Shown here: positions 47,301 through 58,630 of the stretch, one piece after another
Layout: each line of letters opens with the position of its first letter
Position numbering within the stretch: position 1 is the first letter of the stretch
Assembly (NCBI RefSeq): GCF_035582795.1
Contig: NC_134373.1
Location: forward strand, 30,102,501-30,166,500
DNA from: Mycteria americana
Taxonomy: Eukaryota; Chordata; Aves; Ciconiiformes; Ciconiidae
Direction of reading: 5' to 3'
Length of the DNA: 64,000 nucleotides
Translations under genes and position numbers: made by a program
Notes under the pieces: generated by a model
The model's database searches: none
Told to the model about the DNA's origin: nothing
What the model saw: only the letters and a program-made list of their open reading frames with translations

Positions 47301-50300
47301 GCACCAGCATAACTGGGAGAAGAATACAAACCAGATGTTGAGAAGCACTATTTTGGCTATTAATTCTATCGATAAAGTTTTGAACAATTTATGAAACTGG
47401 AATACAAGGAGCAGGCATAGAGGCTGTGGCCACAAAAGACCAAGAGCACCCATCTTAGTTCTGTGTTGTTACAGGCTACACTAAATTCTAATAACCAACC
47501 TTAATGCTTTTACATGCCAGTTTTTACCCTTAAGGCTGCTATATTATACACACTATTCTATAAAGACACAAGAAAATTCTTCTATGGCTGGCTGTAAAAC
47601 AAGAAGCTATCTTCATTCCAAAAGTCAACATCTGAAGTCTTTGTTTTAAAGTTTCCAGTCTATGTATTTAAAATGTTTGGAGAATGTGTCAATCCCTTCT
47701 AATCCAAAATATTATGCTTTTTATTTTGAAATATTTGAAAAATGGCTCAGTTATTTTCACATAGAATAATAATTTCGTGAAATTCAACTTTTTTTTTCGG
47801 AAAGTATTTAGTTTACTGAGAATAAATCAATTTTGGACTAAATTTACTTTTTTAAAAGTTGTGATTATCTCAGCTCTCTAGTGAAATAGAATCATATCCA
47901 CAATAACTCCTTAATAAAGATAACACCTTTGGCTTAATGTAATGTACATGTGTTATGTATCAATGCAGGGTATGGGAGAACACCAGGAAACTTCTGCAAA
48001 TACATTTGAACATCAGGGAAATATCTTCATGAAATTTGTGCTTCTGCTCCTTTTCTGTTTGTATAGATGGTGGTACTCCTCTGCCTCATAAAGAGCTTCA
48101 GTTCCCCCAACCCCAAAGCTGTACAGTACTCTGAATATCAGGGAAGTCTGATAAGTTCACGAATTCTTTCAGCAAAGTCATCTTCTCCACCCTTACTTCC
48201 ACCAAAGCCAACAAGAGAGCTAGTAATCAACTTAAACTGAGGCATTTTCTATTTTGGGACTGGTAGCATATCTCTGGTTTCAGCCAGGGAAGGAAGTGCT
48301 TAGAGTGTTTTATCACAGCTAGCTCTTGTGATTTACTTGGCATAACTGGAAGAGGGAAATTGTGTAAATATGGGCTAAAGCTTATTCTTGGGAAATGCAG
48401 TTCCACAAACTTCAGATCTTTAATTTATATTTTTGGTTATCACTTGTATGCTGTCATTTTCTCTATTTGTAGCATGAGAATAATATCACACTAATTCTGT
48501 GATCCTTGACAGAAGAGTACCTGTATGTGTGCTAAATATACTCGGAGGCAGACCTGGCAGGCTCAGGGTAAAAATGCTTCAGCATGCCTTTCCTGCCCTC
48601 CTGGCTTTGGCTTATTCTGAGGGTCATCATGGCCCTAGCATAATTTGGTCACCCTGGGAAGATGCTCTAAATTAAGGATTGGCTTTTATAGCTGAATAAC
48701 ACAGCAACCTGAATCTATTCAGAGAATAGGATGGAAACTCTTGTCTTCTCACACTTTCGCCCTTCCATCCCTCGACTTTATGCTGGGACTTACAGCATCC
48801 GCAGTTGACAGGATGGTCTGCAATTACTCTATAAAGAACCTGTGCCTCCCCCCACTTTCCTTCATGTACTGCCACCATTTACTGAATAGCTGGTAGTTAA
48901 CTTAATTTTTAAAATCTACTTTATGGTAATACCCCACGGCTGTGTTCTTAATTATGGTTTCTTTGCACTAGCTATTGTAGATACTGGTAGCTGAGAGAGA
49001 CACTGTCGCAGAGAGCTTACAAGCTCTAGGTAGCACAAGTGGAGAACTGAGATCTAGGAAAAGCAAGTGATTTGCCCAAGGTCACATGCTAAGTTTGTGG
49101 CAGTGTTAATCTACCCGATCTGATTATCTAAGGCATGTAGGCACCCATGCATGTTCTGGTGTATGTATCAGCCACAGCAATGCTAAGCTGGAGAAGTTCA
49201 TTTGGAAAAATAAATGGGGGGGGGAGGGGAGGGGGGAGAAAGAAAAAGGGCATGCTTGGCAATACTTGAAGACTTGCAAGAAATTTTCACTTTCCCATTC
49301 TTCGAATGCTTTGGAAATACATAAACTCTTGGGATCTGCATTTTAAAATGTTGTTTCAAACGGGAATAACATCTGTTAAATGTAGCCAAGAAACATCTGG
49401 TTTTCCATTTCTGGAACCCTGAGCTGAGGCGGACGTTTTCCTGTCAGCTATGCCGTGGAGCGAAATTGGTTCAATAGGTCATTCTGTTCTCTCCATTTCT
49501 TTAGTTCTCACTTTCCTATTAAAAAGATGGCCAACAACAAGAGTAAGCAGGAGGGGAAAGGAGATTCTGTGTAATGTACGTATTAGCCTATGAAAAAAAT
49601 CCATTTAGCTTCAGACTAAGACAACTGGTGAGAGCAGAGCTATTAAGCATTAGAAAGAACACCAGGGATTACATGGAACTGTAAGATTTATTATCCCCCA
49701 AATGGTTTATCTTTCATCAGTGGAAATAACAATCTGATACAAATCCCACTCAAAACAATGAAAATCTCACACTGATCGTCACTGGGCTTTGGATTTGACC
49801 CTCTCTGGTATCACTGGTAGATGGCATAGTGGAAGCTGGTCACCAGTACGCAGTATATTAATTGCAAGATTGTCGTTAACTATCACCTGAGCAGCTCTAG
49901 GCAATGCAGTAATTGAAGGGCCAGAAATGGTTGATGCATTGTATACACCATCTCTTCAACAATTGCTCACTCCAGTGGAGCCAAACTGAGGAGAGCTGGG
50001 AGGGAGAACCAGAAGAAAAGTTCAAAGGCCTCAAGTAGAGAAGACTAGGAGCATATTGTGTAGGTTTTAGTTCTTACATTCCCAGCTCTCTGTGCTTTGA
50101 CAATGCCTTGGACAAACAAATATGTTCTTGAGAACTGCATAATTTTTTCCCTTCATCTTTTAAGAACAGGAGCAAGACTCATAAAGGCATTTAGATGCTT
50201 ATGCTCCCCCTGAAGTCATCAGGCATTAAAAACATAAATAACATCAAGAGTATGCACCATGATCTGATATTTAATTACCAATGAAAATCTGTATCATTCA

Positions 50301-53300
50301 ATCAGTAGCATTAATATCAGGAGACTAGTAACACTGAGACGGCAGAACCCTCTGTATGCATCCTTAATGAAAAATGGCAGCACCCTTGTTTTTCAGGGCC
50401 AATCTCAAAAACAACTGGGAAAAGAAATGCTGTGACCTTCTGCCATGAACATTTTGGTGAGGCAAAAAGGCCATTGGAGTCCTGTTTCTTATACACCTGT
50501 AATTTGCCACCACTCGTGTCTTGAAAAGCAAAACTAATCTGGAGGAAAGGTTTCTCCAGTTTTTGCCTTAGATGTGACCTTTCCCTTTGCAGTCCATGAA
50601 TTTAAATACTGAGGAAGTGAGTCCTAATCTGAGGAAGAGTTTCCAAAACAGAATTAGAGATGCAGCACTTTCTGTGGCACGATCTTGCAAAGTGCTGATG
50701 GTATAAATTAACTAATGGGGGTCAGGTCTGTGTGCATAGAGGAAACTTGCTAAAGGCAGATAGGGTACAGGAAGGGAAAAGGGAGTTGTACAGCTCACAG
50801 GCAGTTGCATGCAGCTTCCTGACACTATTTACTTGGTGAAACATTTTGTTTCCTTCAGAGCAGTGTTTGACTTTGCTTTCACCATCACCAGTGTAAGCCA
50901 AATGTCTTTTGTATCATGTCTGTTTTATATCGCCCAGCAATTACAGTCTGATACTGAAGTGACCATTCCCCAGCTAGTCTGTAATTATCTAAATCCACAT
51001 AGTGGTATGGTCCACCCATAGCCCAACTAGACTTCAGTCAAATCTATGCTTTAAATAGATAAGATCTAGTCTGACTGCTAAGAAAGACTGTGCCATTTTA
51101 CTTCATGAATAGCAAAAAAAGTCTGTAATAACATGTATATGGAAAATGCTGCTGTTAATGAATAGTTGGGAATGGAATGAGCCAGTTTACTCTGTGATGC
51201 ATTGATTTGTAGCCTATTTTCTCAATGCCATCTTCATCTGTTCTCTTCAGCCTCATCTGATTTTTGTATTTCCCATATACACACTTTGTCCAAACACAAT
51301 TAGGTTTGTTGTGTGTTTGGCACATCAGTGTTTAGAATTGCCATGATTTATAGAATCACACCCAGTGGCATGATTCAAAGGACCAGCATTTATTATAGAA
51401 AAACCGTGCATGCTGTGAACACAAACATACTTCTACACTGCTTGAGTTCCAACTTAGTCCCGCTGATTAGTCATGGATTTTCTCCTATCTGGAGCTTTAT
51501 GTAGGAACGAGGGACATCTAGTGGCTCAATGGAATATAGCAAATGAAGATGTTCTGCTTAAAAAGGTACATCGCTGTGCAAAGTAGACAATTCAGTGAAA
51601 ATTAGACTACATTAAAGACTTTCTCAGTGGTTGAAATGCAATTTGAATACATTAAATTACTTCAGCTAAGAGTAGAACAATATGTGATGAGTTTTATTTT
51701 TGTGTTTCTATGTTCTTGTGAAAAGGAGAGCTGACTTTGGAACTTACACAGGTTAAAATGTATTTGCTACCTATTTTCAGGAGGACATAACATCCTCGTT
51801 CATTAGGAGAAGCTGGGGTAAAGGATACATGGATAAGAAAGAGGGACAAATCACACAACACAACCCTATACATTTTTTCTTCCCCCAACTGAACACATTT
51901 ATTTTATGCATGGTAATTCAGGATGTGATTAATTAGACCAGGTGATACCTGATAACTTACAATGACTGAGAATAACTGTGAAGAGCAGTTCAAAATGGAG
52001 AACTTTCCTTTCTCTGCGATGTGTTTCCTACATTAATACTTAAATAATGAGTTTCTTTAACAAGTAACCCACTCTGAGTCATGTTTTCCTCTCTCTCTTT
52101 GTTTGTATCCTAACCAATAACTACATGGCATCCCAATTTTTATTACATCTTTATTACATCTTTTATTACAAAAGATGAGATGTGCATTGTAGAAGCAAAA
52201 ACATCTGCATGAAATTGTAAGCTGTTTTTGTATTGTGAGCCTGTGTTTGTATTAGGTTTGCCATTCTGTCTTTTTCTAGTCCATACAGTAAGTCATAGAA
52301 TCATAGAATCGTTTAGGTTGGAAAAGACCTTTCAGATCATCAAGTCCAACCGTTAACCTAGCACTGCCAAGTCCACCGCTAAACCACATCCCTAAGCACC
52401 ACATCTACACGTCTTTTAAATACCTCCAGGGATGGGGACTCAACCACTTCCCTGGGCAGCCTGTTCCAGTGCTTGACAACTTTTCACCTAATATCCAATC
52501 TAACCTCCCCTGGTGCAACTTGAGGCCATTTCCTCTTGTCCTATCTCTTGTTACCTGGGAGAAGAGACCGACCCCCACCTCTCTACAACCTCCTTTCAGG
52601 TAGCTGTAGAGAGCAATAAGGTCTCCCCTCAGCCTCCTTTTCTCCAGACCAAACAACCCCAGTACCCTCAGCCGCTCCTTCTCAGACTTGTGCTCCAGAC
52701 CCTTCCCCAGCTTCGTTGCCCTTCTCTGGACACGCTCCAGCACCTCAATGTCTCTCTTGTAGTGGGGGGCCCAAAACTGAACACAGCATTCGAGGTGCGG
52801 CCTCATCAGTGCTGAGTACAGGAGGACAAGTCCAGATGGACTATGTCAGTCTATTACACTGCTCAGACCAGGGACAGTGCTTTACCTCTCCTGAAATAAC
52901 TAAAATTCAGAGACCAACATCAGGCAGTCAAGGGCTGTCATCTCTGAATGTTTCTCACTCCTATCCTAACCCCACAAAACAACTAATTCAATTTATGCAG
53001 ACAGAGCTGGAGTATTTTGGCTGGAGCATATGACTAAAGGAGGCAGCCTATATATAAAGAGGGAAGCTTCTCTGCAAACGAGAGCAAATCATTGCCAAAT
53101 ATTAAGACAAATAATCTGGAGAGAGCAACAGGAGGCATTCTGTCTCACCTGAGATGCTGATAAAACCTGGAAGCCACAGGAGTGAGATCAGGCTGAGAAA
53201 AGACAAATCACTTGTTATTTTGCAACGATGTGTAACTCAGGAGGGTTTTTTTTAAGGGTAAGAAGTGATGATAAAGAAAATCCTGTGCTAAACAAGTGGA

Positions 53301-55635
53301 TTTTGTCTTCCTTTTTCCCTCTGAACAGGCTAAACTAGAAGCTTGTAGGCCTTGGTGAAACTAAGAAAACTGTGAATAAGCAAGCAAAGGATTCTCCCAT
53401 TCTGACACACGAGTTCCAGGTCCATATCCTATGCTAAGGTTCAGAGAGGGATTCTCAGCCTATGTATGTGCCATTACAATGATATAGGAACAGTTATTTA
53501 AACACTGCTCAGATTGCATTAGGAGCTTGGGACACAGCGATTGGGTCCAGTGGTTCAGGCTGATGTTGTGGGGGGTTGAATTTACAGAGTTTATTGTTTC
53601 ATCAAGGTACACTGGAAGCAGGGACTTTATTAACGTCCTACGATGAATGAGTAGTGAACACACTGAGTATATGATAGCCCCTGGATAATTAAGATTAATG
53701 AAAGTATTTCTTTAGAGAGAGGTACTAGCAGCCTTTATTTATGTGATAGAGTTTGCAGGTTTTAAAATCCCAAGGTTTTAGGTGCACAAAGTTATATTGT
53801 TGAGGTCCCACTATCTCCAGATTTGTTTCAACAATAGTTCATTTTACAGAGAAGTTGCAATGAAGAGAGCTTCCAAAGGATTTTTCTATTTGGACCTCTT
53901 GTGAAGGCTATATTTAGGATGTGAATGCAGATATACCAAAACCCTATTGCTGACAACATTCAAACTACATTTACCAGTATTAGGGAAAAATGAACTGAAT
54001 TTGTTTCAGCTGGCAAATAATCAAGCCTCTCTATTTCAGACACTTCTGGGAAAGAATGGCAAAGCCAAGGTACACCTGACCATATGAATTACCCTGATGC
54101 AAGTGTGGTCAACTACCAGAACAAAGAAAAAGAAGCGGGCTGGCATTTTAATGAATGTTTATTGAATGAGAAGTTAATGACTTCTTACATCTCTACTTAT
54201 CTTTGCTACTACAAGGTTCTTGTTACCACATTACCACTTTACTGATTAATAGGGCAGTACAAAATGAATCTAAAGCTACATGAGCTTTAGATTCAATAAT
54301 TTCCCTTGTGAAAAGATCTAGGAAACATTAGCAGTCCTGTACTGACCCAAGATTAGGTGAAAAGCGTGTGCGTTGGGGAAAGGTTGGAGTATGCCTTGCA
54401 CAGATCGTGAGCGGAAAGGATAAATGGGAGAGCTGAGATTCAGCACCTGACATCCTTCAAGCGTAAGGTCTGTTACAATGCTGGAAATCAGCCTAGGACT
54501 CCTCTGCTCTTACTTCTGTTGATGTTGGAGTGCCAACAGCAAAAAAGCTATGACTGCTCAACTCAGGCTTCCACTCCTGCTGCCCTAGTGCTTTGCCCCT
54601 GGCCTTATGCAGGGATGGGTACATATTCACTAACTAGTACAGGCAGACACAAATTTCCGTTGACTAATCTTCCTCTGGCAAGGTGAATCATCAAATAGAA
54701 AAGGTTGTTTCTGCTTGTTCTCTGTTCAGATTATAATTCAATCAGAGCTCCAAAAAAGGCCAGGCCAGTAGCTTCAACACCTATGACCATCTCTGTTCTC
54801 CCATAATAAGAGAGGGAAACATGGGGAGATGTCTGTAGCTACAAGATTTCTGCAGGGAAAGATCTGCCTTGGAAATTACTTTGAAAGGAGCTGGCAAGGA
54901 TCCTGGTAAGAATTTAGCCTTTTCTGTCCGTGTTTCTCCATCTGTCAAAACAAGGCATAATCCTTCTCTACTTCACAACAGTATAGTGAGGACTCATCAG
55001 TTAACATGTTTACATCACTAAATGTGATTTCCTATTCTATATCACCTAGACTTTAGTTCTTAGGAACACAAACTCATCGCACCCTTCTTAAAGATCTTTT
55101 CCCTCTTTGCACACATCCGTATTCCTCTTTGCTTTCTGCTATTGCAAAATGCAATTGCTGCTAGTGTTCCTTTTGGACAGCTGAGAGCAATTTTAACAGT
55201 CACACTGAATTTTCCTGAGCAATTAAATAATCCGCAAAGGAAAATAATTCTTATCCAATTTCTGTTTTTCCTTTTTATTAGTGTTGGAAAATGACACATA
55301 CCTCATAGTGCTCACTACTAAAATTTCTCATCACTGCTCCAGCTCCTTGGTATTGTCATGAAGAACAATCTTTGCATATATTTATAAAGCATCTTTTAGT
55401 CCAGAGATCTTTGAGAGAATTAATTGTGATCGAAACAGGAGTTATCTATAAACAAACTCCAGTATAAATATCATGCATTGTCTGTGTTTGTATGCTGCAG
55501 GATATGTACCTCTTCCCACAAGAAGGCAACTTTCTCTGGAACAGAACAGTAGCAGACCAAAATATCTGCACTGTCTTAAATGTGAAGTGTACTATCCAAC
55601 TGAAATTGCACAGGGCACCTAAGAAAACAAAATGA
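44291..55635 (+). CDS. Tentative small + strand gene starting in the CpG island
   Basis: Model: exon 44291-44322 ([13 protein letters not shown], then two bases of a split codon), exon 46443-46554 ([16 protein letters not shown]... to RHVYDILEQ, donor GCAG|GTAAAG) and exon 55501-55635 (acceptor [26 protein letters not shown]... to [11 protein letters not shown]). Phases close (2, then 0), giving about 92 residues. The middle exon could use other in-frame AGs. The last exon is also open in another frame. No domain is recognisable, and introns of 2.1 and 8.9 kb leave room for missed exons. This may be a non-coding transcript instead. Confidence 0.25.
44850..46440. other. Stretch without a supported gene
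   Basis: AT-rich DNA downstream of the CpG island, probably first intron of the tentative + strand gene. Includes an A/C-rich tract near 45098-45135 (AAAACCCCAAACCC type). Confidence 0.5.
48990..49125 (-). mobile_element. MIR-like ancient SINE, antisense
   Basis: The hallmark AAGTGATTTGCCCAAGGTCA followed by CATGCTAAGTTTGTGGCAG is the reverse complement of the MIR core (gccac..agc..gtgaccttgggcaagt). Preceding GAGCTTACAAGCTCTAGG and following CTACCCGATCTGATT also fit decayed MIR. Confidence 0.65.
49216..49236 (+). repeat. G-rich tract with G-quadruplex potential
   Basis: Nine G, A, four G, A, six G: enough G-triplets for an intramolecular quadruplex. It is followed by a purine-rich stretch. 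Confidence 0.75.
52293..52826 (-). mobile_element. CR1 LINE 3' fragment, best preserved copy
   Basis: Starts with two ATAGAATC-type end units, then GGTTGGAAAAGACCTTTCAG. On the minus strand a frame of about 133 codons encodes the CR1 ORF2 C-terminal region ([47 protein letters not shown], then a frameshifted [12 protein letters not shown]). The shift and internal deletion before SSTGTGCPG show that it is dead. 5' truncated near 52826. Confidence 0.95.
52827..55500. other. Stretch without a supported gene
   Basis: No coding exon is convincing. A small frame 54859-54908 between TTTCTGCAG and CTG|GTAAGA is open in phase 0 for 16 residues only. A MIR-like remnant lies at 54920-55030. Confidence 0.45.
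54920..55030 (+). mobile_element. MIR-like ancient SINE
   Basis: The order TTTCTCCATCTGTCAAAACA, CTACTTCACAACAGTATAGT, GAGGACTCATCAGTTAACAT, GTTTACATCACT follows MIR 'tttcctcatctgtaaaatg ... tacctcatagggttgttgtgaggattaaatgagttaatacatgtaa'. Confidence 0.6.
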
Positions 55636-58480
55636 TCTGCAAGCTCCTGTAATCAACTTCATGCCAGAACTGGCAAGATATTTTTAGCTATGGCACACTG
55701 TTGAAGATTTATTTAGGGATGGAAGAGGTACCCAAATCTGGAGGTGGTGACCATTGTAGTTATGGTCCTGCTGCCTTCTCATCATCCAAGTTATCCTCCT
55801 ACGCACAACCTTGCCTGACCTGTGAAGCAGCCTTTTCTTTTCTCTCTCCCTCCCTGCCATGATCCCTTTTACTTCTGCTCACCACTGTCTCTCCTACTGC
55901 CTTCTATAAAACTAAAATCTTGGATTTCCCTCATTTCTCCATATTATAGTCCCCTCCCACCTCTTTCCCAAGCTCCAAACTACTTCCCCAGACAGGTTTA
56001 CTACCAGATGCTGTATGTTAATGTGAAGGAAAATAGGAAGAGGAAGCAACACACAAGAATCTAAGAGAAAGATGGTCTTCTGGCAAGAAGAAAAAGGAAT
56101 ACAACAAAACAAACCAGAGCTGTGCACAATTAGCCTGCTTTTCATCTTAGTTGCACTGAAGTAATTCAGGATGAAGTCCAATGGATGTTAAAATCAGTAG
56201 AGAACCAAGAAGAGAATCAACACCAACATGCCTGTGGTTAGTCTAGGCTTGCTTCATCTGTCTGGACTCAAGCCCTTGTTACTAATGTGTATGTTGTCTT
56301 CAGAATATCCTCAGCTGGAATATTCCAAGGTACCATCTGTTTATTTCCTGCAGATTGAGATTGGGAGCACGATGCAGGCAGCGCTCCACCTCCTCAGAGC
56401 TTGGGCTGCGCAATGACCCAGGTGCTGCAGCCAGATGTGTGCTGTAGAGTAACCTTGTCAGGGGGCCGGAGAGGAGTAGGAACAGACCAGAGGTACCCCT
56501 GCTCCTTCATCACAAGCAGCAGTTCCAGCTCCCTCATCCTCTCAACATTTAAGAGTATGGTTTGTATTCCAGTGTGTGAATACACGAAATGTCCAAATCA
56601 AACCTAGAGCTGTGACAAGTCTATGCTGTTGTGGGACATCTGCTCAAATCCAGGTGATCACCTATACAGGTTTTATAGTACTACTAAAAATCAAGGCAAA
56701 AGCAAAGAAACAGAAATGTAAATGTAAACTGTGCCCCAGTTTTTGAGAAGGGACTTCCCAAATTCTACAAAAGTGAATGTATTAGTGACCTTAATTCACA
56801 CTCCTCAACCTCACAAACAATTTATGTTTGCCCAGTTTGAGATGTCACTACCCTTTACTACACAGAACAACTAAAGAAGATTGATCCTTGATTCAGAAGT
56901 ACAAGTAATTAAAAAATCCCTAGAGTCTTTATAAAGAAAATGTTTCTGTGTTCCAGTTTATTTTACTACTACTGCTGGTTTATTTAGGAGACGCATCACC
57001 ACTGGATAAGCAAGCATTGATAATACCAGCATCTGTTTAATAAATATTATAATATAAAGTATTGTTCTTCCACTATCCTCTTAAATAGAACAAGTTCCTG
57101 AAATTGAAAGCCCAGTAACAAAGGGCACAAACAGAACAAGAAATATTTTGGCAGCAAAATATTTCTGTTTAAACAATAGAGCTGCAAGAGCAACACCCTG
57201 TTGTAGAGCTCAGTAGAAGGGTACTGACAAATACTGAAACATAAACTGCCCAATCACTAAACTGCTTTAATATGATAAAGTTCCCCAAAATCTAAGCCAT
57301 TAAACCAAAAGCCAATACAGGAGCTTGAAAATTATAGTAAACTACAATATATCACTCATGGGTGGCCTTAATGCTGAATCTGGGATGAATTACATGAAAA
57401 AAATCACAGGAAATTTTTAACACAATAAAGAAATCTGTAAGGCAAGCACAATGACTGCCATTACAGAGAATTTAGCAATCCCAAACACAACATAAAAATG
57501 TTGTGTGCTTGAAAGCTGTGCTAAATTTTCCTCTGAGAGTGTTTTATGGGATTATAAAAGAAAGAAAAATATCCTGACAACTTGAGAGAAAAATGAGTGA
57601 CTTCTTAGACCAATTGATAAAGCTGGAAAGAACAGACAAGCTTCCAGGCACACAGGTGCTTCTTTGGATCTGAAATAGAAACAGCAAACTTCAAAGCTAA
57701 ATGCAGGTAAAGAACAATTGTGCTGAGTTAGGACATCTGCTTTGCTTCAAATGTTTATTAATTTCTTTTTTAAAGGCTGTAAATGATGACCTGGGAAATA
57801 AATTTATAATAATATAGCCCTGTAAATGGATTATTATTCCTACAGCAGGCTTGCAATTAAAAAGGGATCTAAGGAGTAAAACTTACCCCAGCAAATCTGC
57901 ACAAAATCACATTGACTTTCCACGAGATTTACAAGCCTGTTTGCTTACCTTGCTTTAGAAAATATTAATTGGATTCCTAAGTCACTTAGGTGCTTTAGAA
58001 GATTTTTACTTTCACTGAAAAAGGCAATAAACAAGTCAGGGTACTGCCAAGGAGTGGATACACATGGGTCCTTGTTGCTTACACAAACCCAACTGTGGCC
58101 GCAGAGCCACCTACGCTGGGGACTGGTGTATTTGCCTGAACAGACCTGGTAACAAGCCCAAAGCTTAAGATCTGACATAAGCACAGACAACAGACAATGC
58201 CAGGCAACACCAAGCAATGCTCTGAGGTGGCTCAGCTGTTATACATCTCTTAGGCTAGCCCTAGTAATGATGTAAATATTATTTTCTAAGTTTATAATTT
58301 GTATTTATTGAAACTTTTCACTGGAGAGGGTAGGGAAGGTGAAGCAGAAAAGTAATTTTCTGTTATTGGCCATTCAGGAATTTTATAGCTGTTACTTTTT
58401 CAATCACCTACAACAGTTTCCTTGTTTTTAGAATGAGCACATGATATCATATCCTGAGCCCTTCCCTTTTCTTGCAGCTT
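55636..58480. other. Stretch without a supported gene
   Basis: Short ORFs only. If the small + strand gene is real, the start of this stretch would be its 3' UTR, but no nearby AATAAA is seen. Confidence 0.45.
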
Positions 58481-58630
58481 TCTGAGGCGCTAGGAGGAGT
58501 CCAGCTACAGTCATCGTGGGAATTGGTCTGTAATACTGTAGTGGAGCTGCTTCTGCCATCGTCCGTCTGCCTGCCTTATTCATACTCCTTAAGAAATTGC
58601 TGCTCTAGGACAAACAACCCTTTAAGCACA
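58481..58630 (+). CDS. Candidate isolated exon (coding or non-coding)
   Basis: A very good acceptor (CCCTTCCCTTTTCTTGCAG) and a donor (AGCACA|GTGAGT) bound 150 bases open in phase 0 throughout (LSEALGGVQLQSSWELV at the start). It could splice from phase-0 exons such as the one ending at 46554. The peptide is hydrophobic and cysteine-rich without a known motif; an lncRNA exon is equally possible. Confidence 0.2.

Larger units (their letters stand above)
46555..52292. other. Stretch without a supported gene
   Basis: Mostly AT-rich. Only short unconnected ORFs, a MIR-like remnant (48990-49125) and a G-rich tract (49216-49236) are seen. Confidence 0.5.

Noticed and set aside
48370..48540. Another MIR-like stretch
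   Set aside because: Only a short ATTTTCTCTATTTGTAGCAT-type match; too little ordered similarity to call.
52405..52806. 133-codon minus ORF as a gene
   Set aside because: It is the reverse-transcriptase C-terminus of a dead CR1 element.
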